Made by a program: the position numbers and the translations under genes. DNA of 64,000 nt from Streptomyces sp. Sge12 (GTDB lineage: Bacteria > Actinomycetota > Actinomycetes > Streptomycetales > Streptomycetaceae): the NCBI RefSeq assembly GCF_002080455.1, contig NZ_CP020555.1:6748501-6812500 (forward strand), in the 5' to 3' direction. The notes beneath the pieces are model-generated. The model was not told the origin of the DNA. It worked only from the letters and a program-made list of their open reading frames with translations, and did no database searches. Positions within the stretch are counted from its first letter, which is position 1. Every line of letters begins with the position of its first letter. Positions 1-8,754 of the stretch are shown here, in pieces.

Positions 1-1722
1 CGGGGTGCCGGCCGGGACGTACGGCGAGACCAGTGTGTTGCCCACCTGGGTGTTGGTGGCCGCGTCGAAGATCTGGAAGGTGCCGTTGACCGTGTCGCCG
101 TCCTTGTCCGCGAACGTGTCGCGCAGGGTCGGCGTCGTCGTCTCGACACGCCAGGCGGGGGTCTTGTCCTGGATGAACGGAGGACCGGCTTCCTGCTTCG
201 TGCCGGTCTGCGGGCGGTAGTTGTAGGTCACCGTCAGCTTGGGCGGGTTGGACGTGGCGTTCGCGGAGTTGACCCGCTTCCACTGCCCGACGACCGACTC
301 CGAGGTGGCGCGCAGGCCCATGCTGGACAGCGGAGCCTTCGCGGACGCCCACGTCTGCACGAGGGTGGTCACGTCGGCGTTGATCCAGCCGTCCGGCGCC
401 GAGCCGCAGCCGGGGTTGCCCCGGGTCTCGGTGGAGGTGGCGTACTTGGTACCCATCGCGGGCTGGTTCGTCCAGCGCGACGCGGTGCTCGGGGCGGCGG
501 AGTCCCAGACCTCCCACGGCTGCGCGACGCAGTCGGTGTTCCCGGAGTGGAAGTTCCACAGGGACAGCTTGGCGTCGGAGACCAGCGCGTCGGCGATCGG
601 CGCCGTGTTCCAGGTGATGAAGGAACGGGCGGTGCGGAAGGTGCCGTTCGCGTTCTTGGTGCCGGGGTTGCCGAGGTCGAGCTCGGTGTCGTTGGACCAG
701 TCGACGGTCTCGCCCTGCTGGACGTAGGTGTCGAAGACGTTGCCCAGCGAGGAGGTGGAGGGGTCCACGGTCACGGGGTACTTGGTGGCCGGGTCCGCGA
801 GGAACTTCGCGTCCGGGGTGACGACCAGGTCGACCGTGCCCCTGCCCTGGACCACCTTCATCGCCACAGGCACCTTGCGGGTGTGCTCACCGGAGACCGG
901 ATCGACCGTGGAGTCCCACATCACCGGCGCCGGCATGACCGCGGTCTTCTTGCTCTTGCGGTCGGTGAACTGCACGCTGCCGTCGGCCTGCTGCTCCACC
1001 TTCAGGCCCTTGGCCACCAGCGGCAGGGTGTACGCGTAGTTCTCGCCGGCCGGGCGCTGCTTCAGCTCGACGAACTGCTCGAATCCGGCGCGCGTCGCTT
1101 CGATCACGACGTCACCGCCGGCGACGGCGCCCGTGTACTCGGCGCGGGCACCGTCGAGCTTCGGGGCCGGCAGGGCGCCCTTCCACTGGAGGGTGATCTG
1201 CTGGTCGCCCTCGCCCAGGGTGACCAGGTCGGTGCTGATGAAGCTCGCCGACGGCGCGGCCGAGGGGGCGGCCTTGGCCATCCGCGGGAGGCTGCCCGCG
1301 GCCAGCTTCAGGCCCTGCGGGTGGGCCTTGGACGCCACGGAACCGTCCGAGCCGCGGGCCAGGGTCACATCGACGCTGCGCCATCCGCGCGCCTGCTGGT
1401 CGTAGAAACGGATCGGCCCCGCGGCCACTTCGGTCGTCAGGGTGCCGTTCGGGTTCACCCACGTGGTGGAGGTCTCGGAGCGCTCCGAGACGGCCTCCAC
1501 GCGGTGGCCGGCGGTCCGCGCGGCCACCCGGGCACGCGCGAGGTTGACCTCTTCGGTCACCTTACCGGTCTTGGTCGCGGACCCGGCCGGAGCCGCGCCC
1601 GCCGTGTTCGAGCCCTGGAGCAGGGTGGCGGTCACGATGAGGGCCGCCCCGCCCGCTATCCAGTGCGAGGTACCCCAGGGCCCTCTCCCACGGCGTGGCG
1701 CCGCGGAGAAACGAGTAGCCAT
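1..1722 (-). CDS. Secreted DNRLRE-type (RHS/polymorphic-toxin-like) protein, C-terminus cut by window edge
   Basis: The reading frame is open from an ATG at 1722 to base 1, giving 574 codons without a stop. The N-terminus is basic, then has a hydrophobic segment (about residues 20-42, ending in an Ala-rich stretch), consistent with export. About residues 290-460 resemble the DNRLRE domain (beta-sandwich with alternating W/T/N-rich strands such as 'WNTAPIADALVSDAKLSLW' and 'WINADVTTLVQTW'). In Streptomyces this domain typically sits at the front of very large secreted RHS or wall-associated proteins whose variable end is a toxin or adhesin. That end lies outside the window, so toxin function is inference only. 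The next gene on the same strand starts 130 bp away. Confidence 0.75.
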   Translation of the reverse strand, partial: MATRFSAAPRRGRGPWGTSHWIAGGAALIVTATLLQGSNTAGAAPAGSATKTGKVTEEVNLARARVAARTAGHRVEAVSERSETSTTWVNPNGTLTTEVAAGPIRFYDQQARGWRSVDVTLARGSDGSVASKAHPQGLKLAAGSLPRMAKAAPSAAPSASFISTDLVTLGEGDQQITLQWKGALPAPKLDGARAEYTGAVAGGDVVIEATRAGFEQFVELKQRPAGENYAYTLPLVAKGLKVEQQADGSVQFTDRKSKKTAVMPAPVMWDSTVDPVSGEHTRKVPVAMKVVQGRGTVDLVVTPDAKFLADPATKYPVTVDPSTSSLGNVFDTYVQQGETVDWSNDTELDLGNPGTKNANGTFRTARSFITWNTAPIADALVSDAKLSLWNFHSGNTDCVAQPWEVWDSAAPSTASRWTNQPAMGTKYATSTETRGNPGCGSAPDGWINADVTTLVQTWASAKAPLSSMGLRATSESVVGQWKRVNSANATSNPPKLTVTYNYRPQTGTKQEAGPPFIQDKTPAWRVETTTPTLRDTFADKDGDTVNGTFQIFDAATNTQVGNTLVSPYVPAGTP

Positions 1723-1850
1723 ACTTCCTCGGTCTTTCGGTGGATCATCGAGTGATCTCGATACAGAGAGCTGCAACGTAGCGCCCTGATCAGGCAGTTC
1801 GATCCGGTAAACGGACAACCGGGACACAACTCGACGGGTAGTGAGGTAAT

Positions 1851-2465
1851 TCACGCCATGGCTGGATCTGGTCCCTCGTCGATGAGGCCCGTGACGTGGT
1901 CGGTGATCATGTCGAGGATGTCCGCCGAGATCCTGTCGTCGCCGAGGACGAGGTGGTTCAGCGTCAGTCCGTCGGTCATGGCGGCCAGATAGCGGGCCAG
2001 CACGATCACGGGTACGCGGAGTTCGAGGGCCATGTGCCGGCGGAGGTCTTCGATCAGCTCGGTGTAGGTGTCGCAGTACCGCTCGTACTGCCGTTGCGCC
2101 AGGTGCTCGAAGCCCGGCCGCCGCAGGGCGTACTGGGTGAGTTCGTACGTGAGCATGTGCTCGCCGGGGCGGTCGGACACGTGGTCCCAGTACGCCTGGA
2201 AGCCCGCCCGGACGGTCTCCCGGAGGGTGGCCCTCGGCCGGATCGCCTCGCGCACCAGCGTGACGCTGTGATCGGTGATCGCCGCGATGACGGATTCGAG
2301 CAGGGCCTGCTTGGAGTCGAAGCAGTAGTGGAAGACGCTCAGGGACACCCCGGCCTCGGCGCAGATCGACCTGGTCGTCGTCGCGGCGACGCCGTCGCGG
2401 GTCATGGCGCGGATCGCGGCCTCGGTCAGCTGTCTGCGCCGCTCGGCCGAGGGCATCCGTGCCAT
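1851..2465 (-). CDS. TetR family transcriptional regulator
   Basis: This 204-residue protein has the TetR layout. Residues about 8-55 form the DNA-binding helices, with a recognition region around 'TTTRSICAEAGVSLSVFHY'. A helical ligand-binding C-terminal domain follows, resembling the BetI-type C-terminal family. The ATG at 2465 is used because the protein then begins directly with the first TetR helix. It lies between two larger genes on the same strand, separated from the upstream one by a strong palindrome (2547-2588), so it probably has its own promoter. Its target is not evident; autoregulation and control of the neighbouring secreted genes are possible. Confidence 0.85.
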   Translation of the reverse strand: MARMPSAERRRQLTEAAIRAMTRDGVAATTTRSICAEAGVSLSVFHYCFDSKQALLESVIAAITDHSVTLVREAIRPRATLRETVRAGFQAYWDHVSDRPGEHMLTYELTQYALRRPGFEHLAQRQYERYCDTYTELIEDLRRHMALELRVPVIVLARYLAAMTDGLTLNHLVLGDDRISADILDMITDHVTGLIDEGPDPAMA

Positions 2466-2546
2466 GGGCGTTCCTTTCGGTCGTGCTGTGCGGTGTGCGG
2501 TGTGCGGTGTGCCCCGGTGCCCGGTGCTGCCGGGAACGGGGAAGGC

Positions 2547-2588
2547 GGCCGGGGCCGGCCGGATCAGCTGATCCGGCCGGCCCCGGCC
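2547..2588. terminator. Perfect 42-bp palindrome, likely bidirectional terminator
   Basis: Bases 2547-2588 form a perfect inverted repeat with 21-base arms and no spacer, centred on CAGCTG at 2567/2568. It lies 22 bp past the stop of the M19-like gene (2610, minus strand) and before the TetR start. Position and stability suit a factor-independent terminator of the Streptomyces type without a U-tract. An operator role cannot be excluded. Confidence 0.7.
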
Positions 2589-2609
2589 CGTGTGCTCGCC
2601 CCGGCGGCG

Positions 2610-4679
2610 TCAGCCGCTGTAGACGCCGACCTCGTGGAGTGAGTACCCCCACTGGGTGGCCCGCTGGAGTCCCTGGACGCGGACGTAGCGCGCCGGCACC
2701 CCGGCGAAGCGGGCCGTGTCCAGGCCGCCGTCACTGGCGGTGGTGGACCAGACGGTCTGCCAGTTGGTGTCGTCCGTGGAGACCTCGATGCGGTACGCCT
2801 TGCCGTACGCGGCCTCCCAGTCGAGCGTGATGCGCCCCACCCGGTTCGCGGACCCGAGGTCGATGCGCAGCCACTGGTTGTCGTTCCACTCGCTCGCCCA
2901 GCGGGTCCCCGAGTCCCCGTCCACGGCCCGGCCCGGGGAGAAGTTCACGAAGGGGTTCCACCACTCCGCGCTCGACGCCGAGGCCGGGGTGCCCGCGGCG
3001 AGGTTCACGCCGGACTTGTGCTTCTCGGAGTTCCCCCAGGTGGTCAGGTAGGACTCGGCGCCCTTGAAGAGGTCGTCCACCACGCCCTGGCCGCCGACGA
3101 GGCGGATGTCCTCGATCCAGTCGGGCACCAGACCGTAGTGCGAGGCACCGTCGGTGTTGAGGTCCCAGGTGCGCGAGCCGGTGGTCTGCCGGTCGATGAC
3201 CGAGCCGCCGTCGGTGCTGCGGAACGGGTAGCGCACCGGGTTGGGGGTGTCGGCCCCGCGCGGTCCGGGCCAGCCGCCGACGCCGTTCATGTCGGTGCCG
3301 TACCCGTAGCCGACGTTGTACTTGTCGCGCAGCGCGTCCGTCCGCTTCGCCTCGGCGCTGAAGCCCTCGGCCCCGCTCATGTACGAGGCGATGAAACCGC
3401 CGAGCTTGTAGACCCGCTCGGTCCAGTCCATGTCCATCCAGCTGTGCGAGGAGATGACCCCCGGGTAGGACTCGGACTCCAGGATGTCGAAGGCCCGGCC
3501 CGCGGCCTTCACGCTCATGTGGTCGACCTCGAGCATCATCTTGCGTTTCATCATGCCGCGCACCGCGTACTCACCGAGTTCCGTGAGCCCGCGCGTGTTG
3601 CACTGGGCGTCGGCGGCGTAGGACGGGACCGCCACCCCCGCGGGGAGCTTGCTCTGCACCGCGGGCGCGGCCGCGGCCAGCCCGATGGGGTTGTCGTGCT
3701 GCGGGCCGGTGCACTTCTCCGTCTTCCAGAAGGTCCCGGTCGACAGGAACTGGCCCACGTTGATGGCCGTACCGAGGGCGCCCTCGTCGAAGCGCACCCC
3801 GCACAGGGCGTTGTCGAACTTGTGGCACAGGAACATGCTGCGCACGCCGAGGCGGTACAGCTCGTCGAGGCCGCGGTCGATGTCCTGCTTGCTGCACTGC
3901 GAGATGTCGAGGATCTGCTTGCAGCCGAAGGGCTCGGAGGTCTCGACCCCGAGGACCACGGCCAGCTTGCCCTGCTGGATGACGTCGCGGGCCTGCGCGG
4001 AGTCGGTGACGATCCGGAACCAGCCCTTGCCCGGGCCGCCGTACATCTTGTCGATGTAGGCCTGCATGTCGTACGTCTTCTGCGCTTCGAGCCGGATGGC
4101 GGTCATCTCGTCGCAGCCGCGGTCCTTGAAGAAGTAGACCGAGCAGATGACCCCGTTGGTGACGAGGTCGTTCACGAGCACCCGCTGGCCGCCGCGCCAG
4201 GCCCGCTCGACCCAGGCGTAGTAGTTCTGCTGGTGGGTCAGCGAGTCGTGGGCGGGCCAGTCCTTGAAGGTGGGCCAGCCGTTCGGGTCGTGCTTGCCGT
4301 CGCCGCCCTTGGTGATGAAGTCGAAGATGGCGAGCGTGCCGTCGGGGTAGTGCTCGGGGCAGTCCTTGAGCGCGTCGGCCACCCCCGCCTCGGAGAACGG
4401 CTTGCCGCAGATGAGGCGGCCGCCGAAGCCCTCGTTGGACATCAGGTGGTCGTGCGCGTCGACGAAGCCCCGGACCCGTCCCTGGGCGTCGGTCCCTTTG
4501 AAGGGCTCGCCCGTGACGTTGATGTCGGAGTCGGGTGCGGGCCGCGCGACCGGGTTCCACCAGCCGGGATCGGCGGCGGAACTGGGTACGGGGCCGAGCA
4601 CCATGGCCACCACGGCGAGGAGCAATGACAGGACCGCCAGGGGCCTACGCCTGTGGTGCGTGTGTCGAGAAATGGTCAT
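2610..4679 (-). CDS. Secreted M19 membrane-dipeptidase-like hydrolase with C-terminal F5/8 (discoidin) domain
   Basis: The protein has about 689 residues. An N-terminal signal peptide (basic stretch, then a Leu/Val-rich core ending in SSAAD near residue 36) indicates secretion. The central part resembles peptidase family M19: a metal-ligand motif 'VDAHDHL' near residue 75, 'EVDHMS' and 'ISSHSWMD' further on, and a late 'GYGTDMNG'. The first motif has H-D-H where M19 enzymes usually have H-x-D, so it may be a divergent member. The last ~130 residues form an F5/8 type C (carbohydrate-binding) module with 'RWASEWNDNQWLRIDLG'. A dipeptidase or related hydrolytic role on cell-surface material is inference. 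An ATG at 4679 is preceded directly by an in-frame GTG at 4682; neither has a clear Shine-Dalgarno sequence. Confidence 0.8.
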   Translation of the reverse strand: MTISRHTHHRRRPLAVLSLLLAVVAMVLGPVPSSAADPGWWNPVARPAPDSDINVTGEPFKGTDAQGRVRGFVDAHDHLMSNEGFGGRLICGKPFSEAGVADALKDCPEHYPDGTLAIFDFITKGGDGKHDPNGWPTFKDWPAHDSLTHQQNYYAWVERAWRGGQRVLVNDLVTNGVICSVYFFKDRGCDEMTAIRLEAQKTYDMQAYIDKMYGGPGKGWFRIVTDSAQARDVIQQGKLAVVLGVETSEPFGCKQILDISQCSKQDIDRGLDELYRLGVRSMFLCHKFDNALCGVRFDEGALGTAINVGQFLSTGTFWKTEKCTGPQHDNPIGLAAAAPAVQSKLPAGVAVPSYAADAQCNTRGLTELGEYAVRGMMKRKMMLEVDHMSVKAAGRAFDILESESYPGVISSHSWMDMDWTERVYKLGGFIASYMSGAEGFSAEAKRTDALRDKYNVGYGYGTDMNGVGGWPGPRGADTPNPVRYPFRSTDGGSVIDRQTTGSRTWDLNTDGASHYGLVPDWIEDIRLVGGQGVVDDLFKGAESYLTTWGNSEKHKSGVNLAAGTPASASSAEWWNPFVNFSPGRAVDGDSGTRWASEWNDNQWLRIDLGSANRVGRITLDWEAAYGKAYRIEVSTDDTNWQTVWSTTASDGGLDTARFAGVPARYVRVQGLQRATQWGYSLHEVGVYSG

Positions 4680-4749
4680 CACTCACGTCTTAGGTCAGCC
4701 GGATGGCGCGGTCGGGGAGCCGGATCCGGGGGCCGGATCCACCGGGGGT

Positions 4750-4785
4750 CATGACAAGCCACGGCCACAGGCGTGGCTTGTCATG
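4750..4785. terminator. 14-bp-arm stem-loop between two minus-strand genes
   Basis: Arms 4750-4763 and 4772-4785 are perfectly complementary with an 8-nt loop. The element lies about 115 bp past the stop of the beta-lactamase-family gene and about 65 bp upstream of the M19-like gene. It may terminate the former, or be an operator for the latter. Confidence 0.5.
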
Positions 4786-4900
4786 GACCCCACAACGGTG
4801 GGACGAGAATCCCGACTGCCGTCGACGGAGTCAATAGTCCGGGACAGATGACCTGATGATTCGTCAGACAGGTGCTCCTGCGGGCACCCGCCCCGTGACG

Positions 4901-6109
4901 TCAGCGCGCGTTGCGTTCCGGCAGGTCCATCTCGGCCGGGGCGATGCCGAAGCCGCGCGCCGTGGCCTTCGCGGCCGGCTTGCCGCAGAACGCGGCTTCG
5001 AGGGTGCCGCCGAGGGCCGTGTTGGCCTGTCCCCGGTTCGAGGTGTTCGCCATCGCGGCGAGGCTGCGGCGTCCGTCGCGGGTGGAGAAGGCGTAGGTGT
5101 AGAAACCCTGCACGGTGCCCGTGTGCCCGTAGACCGAGGTGCCGCAGGAGAGGTCGTAGCGGCGCAGGCCGAGCCCGTAGAAGCGGGTGTTCGTGGCATC
5201 GGTCGGGGTCGCGGTGAGCATGGCGTCCAGCAGGCGCGCGGGCAGCAGCCGGCCGCCGAGCAGCGCGGAGGTGAAGGTGTTCAGGTCGGCGGGGTTGGAG
5301 ATCACCGCTCCCGCGGACTGGGCCCACGACACCGTCTGCTCGGTGGAGTCGACGAGCGGGGCGCCCGCCTCGTCGGGGTGGAGGTAGCCGTGCGCGTGCA
5401 GCCCCCTGATCTGCGTTCCGGGGTGCACGTAGGAGGTGTTGCGCAGCTTCAGCGGCTTGAAGATGCGCCGCTCGTACTCCTTGGCCACGCCGTGGCCGGT
5501 GGCCTTCTCGATGAGCATGCCGAGGACGACGAAGTTGGTGTTCGAGTACGCGTACGCGGCGCCGGGCTCGTTCGTCCGCGGTTCGGCGAGCGAGAGGTTC
5601 ACCAGCTCCTGGTAGCTGAACACCCGGTTGCGCACGGCCTCGAAGCCCGGCACGGTGTGCTCGAACATGGCATTGGTGTAGTCCGACAGGCCGCTGCGGT
5701 GGCTCAGCAGGTGGCGCACCGTGATCCGGTCGTCGGGCAGCAGTCCGGGCAGGTACCGGTTCACGGCGGTGTCCAGATCGACCTTGCCCTCGTCCACCAG
5801 CTGCAGCAGGACGACGGAGGTGAAGGTCTTGGAGACGCTCCCGATCCGGAAGCGGGCCTGCGGGTCCATCGCCGACCCCGTGGCCTTGTCGCGCACCCCC
5901 TCCGTCCGGACGCTGACCCCGTCGGGACCGCTGAAACGGGCCATGGCGCCCGGCGCTCCGGCGGCGGTCGTGTTCCGCAGCGCCTGCGACAGCGCTTCGA
6001 GGTCCGGGGTGGTCGGGGCGGCGTGGGCGGTGGTCGCCGGAGCCACGGCGGCCATCACCCCCAGCAGGGCTGCGCCGAGGGCCAGGCGTCGGTTCATGGG
6101 TCGGGGCAC
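4901..6109 (-). CDS. Secreted serine beta-lactamase-family hydrolase / D-Ala-D-Ala carboxypeptidase (S12)
   Basis: The 402-residue protein has all three class C/S12 motifs: SxxK as 'SVSK' (about residue 98), YxN as 'YSN' and 'HTG' near the C-terminus. The family acylates its active serine on D-Ala-D-Ala peptides, beta-lactams or other esters; the substrate cannot be told here. A signal peptide is present after 'MNRRLALGAALLG', ending near 'AHAAP', so it acts outside the membrane. The GTG at 6109 is chosen because GGAGGA lies 5 nt upstream; the in-frame ATG at 6097 would have a 17-nt spacing. It is transcribed divergently from an XRE regulator 228 bp away, a common regulator/target arrangement. 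Confidence 0.9.
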   Translation of the reverse strand: MPRPMNRRLALGAALLGVMAAVAPATTAHAAPTTPDLEALSQALRNTTAAGAPGAMARFSGPDGVSVRTEGVRDKATGSAMDPQARFRIGSVSKTFTSVVLLQLVDEGKVDLDTAVNRYLPGLLPDDRITVRHLLSHRSGLSDYTNAMFEHTVPGFEAVRNRVFSYQELVNLSLAEPRTNEPGAAYAYSNTNFVVLGMLIEKATGHGVAKEYERRIFKPLKLRNTSYVHPGTQIRGLHAHGYLHPDEAGAPLVDSTEQTVSWAQSAGAVISNPADLNTFTSALLGGRLLPARLLDAMLTATPTDATNTRFYGLGLRRYDLSCGTSVYGHTGTVQGFYTYAFSTRDGRRSLAAMANTSNRGQANTALGGTLEAAFCGKPAAKATARGFGIAPAEMDLPERNAR

Positions 6110-6337
6110 GATGCTCCTCCGGTGGGGGCGGAATCCGGTCCGCCGGCGTCGAACGGCCGGTGTCGACCGTTCGGGTCGGGCGGCGGTGTCGGTCGGGTCG
6201 GTCCGGTCGGGTCTGTCAGGTCGGTCGCTCACGAGCCTACGCAAGATCATCAGGTGGGGCGGGCGCCGGAAGCAGCGGGAACGCGCCAATAAACAACGGC
6301 AGTTCCGCCACGCGGAGCCGCCTTCTAACCTGAAGGT

Positions 6338-7162
6338 GTGACCAGCAGCGATCTCGGAGACTTCCTGCGCGCCCGGCGCGCGCACCTGCGGCCCGGCGAC
6401 GTGGGACTCGCCTCCTACGGACGCCGCCGCGTGGCAGGGCTGCGCCGCGAGGAGGTCGCCGTCCTGGCCGGAATGAACAGCGACTACTACGCCCGGCTGG
6501 AACAGGGGCGCGAGCGCGGCCCCTCCCCGCAGGTCCTCGACGCGATCAGCGCCGCCCTGCGCATGGACGAGGCCGCGCGGGAACACCTGTTCAGGCTGGC
6601 GGGCACCGCGCCCGGCGGTGACCGGCCGCAGCCACGGGAGGCGGTCGCGGCCTCCCTGCGGCAGCTGCTGGACGGGTACACGAGCACCCCGGCGTTCGTC
6701 CTCAGCCCCGCCACCGACCTCTTGGCGGCCAATGCCCTGGCCGACGCGCTCTTCTCCCCGTTCGCGCAGCGGGACAACCTCGCCCGGATGACCTTCCTCG
6801 ACCCCGCGGCCCGACGGTTCTTCGTGCACCCCGACCGTGCGGCCGAGGCGGTGGTGGCGGGTCTGCGCCACGCGACCGGCCTCGACCCGCACTACCCGCG
6901 GCTGCGCGACCTGGTCCGTGAACTCGGCTCGGCCAGCGCGGACTTCGCCGCCCTGTGGTCCGCGCACACCGTCCGGGGCAAGACCTACGAGGCCAAGGAA
7001 CTCGACCACCCCGACGCCGGCCGGCTCTCGCTCACCTTCCAGTCCTTCGACGTGCGCGGGGCGCCGGGCCAGCAACTGGTGGTCTACCACGCCGAACCGG
7101 ACAGCCCGAGCGCCCGGGCCCTCGCCCGGCTCACGCCGGCGACCTCACCGCCCATGCGGTGA
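6338..7162 (+). CDS. XRE-family regulator with MmyB-like ligand-binding domain
   Basis: This 274-residue protein has an N-terminal helix-turn-helix ('GLRREEVAVLAGMNSDYYARLEQG', abbreviated from residues about 30-55) typical of Streptomyces MmyB-type regulators. A C-terminal region (about 100-265) corresponds to the MmyB ligand-binding domain with 'LARMTFLDPAARRFF'. It starts at GTG 6338. It is divergent from the secreted beta-lactamase-fold gene and overlaps the 3' end of the convergent monooxygenase gene by 32 bp. Control of the divergent gene is the simplest inference. It is a distant paralogue of the regulator at 29153-30073. Confidence 0.88.
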   Translation: MTSSDLGDFLRARRAHLRPGDVGLASYGRRRVAGLRREEVAVLAGMNSDYYARLEQGRERGPSPQVLDAISAALRMDEAAREHLFRLAGTAPGGDRPQPREAVAASLRQLLDGYTSTPAFVLSPATDLLAANALADALFSPFAQRDNLARMTFLDPAARRFFVHPDRAAEAVVAGLRHATGLDPHYPRLRDLVRELGSASADFAALWSAHTVRGKTYEAKELDHPDAGRLSLTFQSFDVRGAPGQQLVVYHAEPDSPSARALARLTPATSPPMR

Positions 7163-8690
7163 GCGCCGCGTCGCGCCCGGTGCGCCGCAGGCCGGCGTCG
7201 GCGCTGCGGGTGGCCCAGGCGATGTGCCCGTCGGGGCGGACCAGGACCTCGCGCACCCCGTCGAGCTCCGGGTGCTCCTCGTACGCGTGGGCGGTGACGG
7301 CACTGATGTGCGGGTGCCGGGCGGGGGCCTCGTACGGCTCCGGGTTCGGGTCCCGCGCACCGGCGAGGCGGAGCAGGACGAAGCCGCCCCGGTGCAGGAG
7401 CTCGTACACCCGTGTCGCGTCCGAACCGGCCGCGCTCAGGGCGATGTCGGGCATCCTGCGGCCGACCAGGGGATCGGCGCCGGGGGCGGTGGCCGGGTAG
7501 GCGGTGCCGAGCGCGGAGACCTGTTCGGCGAACCGGCGGTTGACCTCGGGCATCCGCAGCAGTTCCTCGAAGAGCCCGCGCAGGGCGGCGGCCGGCCGCC
7601 GGTAGCGGTCCACGAGCGGCAGCTCCGCCAGCAGCGTCTGCACCTCGGTGTTGTCGGTGACGGCCCGGCCGACGGGGTGGCGCTCGGCGTGGTAGGTGTC
7701 GAGGAGGCCGGGCGGGGCCCAGCCCCTCACCTCCGCGGCCAGTTTCCAGCCGAGGTTCATGGCGTCCTGGAGCCCGGTGTTGAGGCCCTGGCCCGCGGCG
7801 GGGAAGTGGATGTGGGCGGCGTCGCCGGCCAGTAGGACACGGCCGGAGCGGTAGGCGGCCGCCAGCCGGGTGGCATTGCCGAAGCGCGAGAGCCAGCTGG
7901 GCCGGTCCACCCCGAAGTCCGAGCCGCAGAGCCGGACCAGCGCGCTGCGGAACTCCTCCAGGGTCACCGGTACCTGAGCCGGTGTCCGCATCCGCTCCGG
8001 GTCGATGTACACGAAGCGGGTGAGTCCGCCCTCCAGCGGGACGGCGAGCACGCCCGCGCCGCGGGCGGCGGCCAGGGCCTCGGGACCGGCGGTGACGGTG
8101 GCGAAATCCCCGAGTACGCCGGTCAGGGTCTCGTCGGTGCCGGGGAAGTCGATCCCGGCCGCCTCCCGGACGGTGCTGCGCCCGCCGTCGCATCCCACCA
8201 GGTACGCGGCGCGAAGGGTCCGCGGGGTTCCGGCCGGCCCGTGGCCCGGCCGGCCGCCCGGCCCGTCCTGAGGTCCGCGCACCTCTGCCTCCACCCCGTC
8301 CTCGCCCTGCCGCAGCCCGGTGAGCGTGTGGCCGCGGCGTATCTCCACGCCCAGCTCCTGCGCCCGCTGTGCCAGCAGCTCCTCGGTACGGGCCTGGGCG
8401 AGGAACAGCGTGTGCGCCAGACGGCTGTCCAGTGCGGCGAAGTCCAGCGGGGTCTCCAGGGCGGCGAAGTGCCAGCCGGGCAGCGTCCGGCCGAGCCCGA
8501 GGAAGCGCGGTGCGAGACCGCGCAGGTCCATCAGTTCGAGGCTGCGCGGATGCAGGGTCAGGGCCCGGGAGTCCTGCTGGGGCTCGGTGCGCCGCTCGAC
8601 GACCAGGGTCCGTACGCCGGCCAGGGCCAGCTCGCAGGCGAGCAGCAGCCCGGTCGGTCCCGAGCCCACGACGATCACGTCGGTATCCAT
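7131..8690 (-). CDS. FAD-dependent aromatic-type monooxygenase (PHBH fold)
   Basis: The 519-residue protein has the flavoprotein hydroxylase signatures: GxGPxG near residue 10 ('VGSGPTGLLLA'), 'VGCDGGRSTVRE' (DG motif) and 'AGDAAHIHFPAAGQGLNTG' (GD motif). The C-terminal ~120 residues form a thioredoxin-like tail, as in polyketide and rifampicin hydroxylases. It presumably uses NAD(P)H and O2 to hydroxylate an aromatic substrate; which one is unknown. The ATG at 8690 has GGGAGG 8 nt upstream. The gene is divergent from a TetR regulator and the palindrome at 8710-8743 lies between them, so it is probably repressed until an inducer binds. Antibiotic inactivation is possible but not shown. Confidence 0.9.
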   Translation of the reverse strand: MDTDVIVVGSGPTGLLLACELALAGVRTLVVERRTEPQQDSRALTLHPRSLELMDLRGLAPRFLGLGRTLPGWHFAALETPLDFAALDSRLAHTLFLAQARTEELLAQRAQELGVEIRRGHTLTGLRQGEDGVEAEVRGPQDGPGGRPGHGPAGTPRTLRAAYLVGCDGGRSTVREAAGIDFPGTDETLTGVLGDFATVTAGPEALAAARGAGVLAVPLEGGLTRFVYIDPERMRTPAQVPVTLEEFRSALVRLCGSDFGVDRPSWLSRFGNATRLAAAYRSGRVLLAGDAAHIHFPAAGQGLNTGLQDAMNLGWKLAAEVRGWAPPGLLDTYHAERHPVGRAVTDNTEVQTLLAELPLVDRYRRPAAALRGLFEELLRMPEVNRRFAEQVSALGTAYPATAPGADPLVGRRMPDIALSAAGSDATRVYELLHRGGFVLLRLAGARDPNPEPYEAPARHPHISAVTAHAYEEHPELDGVREVLVRPDGHIAWATRSADAGLRRTGRDAALTAWAVRSPA

Positions 8691-8709
8691 CGGTGATGCC
8701 TCCCACAAT

Positions 8710-8743
8710 TAGTGAACAGCGTTCACGTGAACGCTGTTCACTA
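8710..8743. promoter_or_regulatory. Perfect 34-bp palindromic operator for TetR/monooxygenase pair
   Basis: Bases 8710-8743 are a perfect palindrome built of two nested GTGAAC...GTTCAC units, placed between the divergent starts at 8690 and 8755. Such a site is expected for a TetR dimer pair repressing both genes. It overlaps the probable -10 of the regulator, supporting autorepression. Confidence 0.8.
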
Positions 8744-8747
8744 TAGT
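8742..8747 (+). promoter_or_regulatory. Probable -10 element (TATAGT), leaderless transcript
   Basis: TATAGT at 8742-8747 lies 7 bp before the ATG at 8755, which places the expected transcription start at or next to the A of the start codon. No Shine-Dalgarno sequence precedes the ATG, so a leaderless mRNA is likely. The -35 would fall inside the operator. Confidence 0.5.
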
Positions 8748-8754
8748 GAGGGCC

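Noticed and set aside
4901..7090. 729-residue reading of the beta-lactamase-family gene
   Set aside because: The extra N-terminal ~325 residues run antisense through the XRE gene. The signal peptide and ribosome-binding site support the start at 6109.
7131..8690. Naming the FAD monooxygenase as rifampicin monooxygenase (Rox)
   Set aside because: Only fold-level motifs are shared; the substrate cannot be read from sequence.
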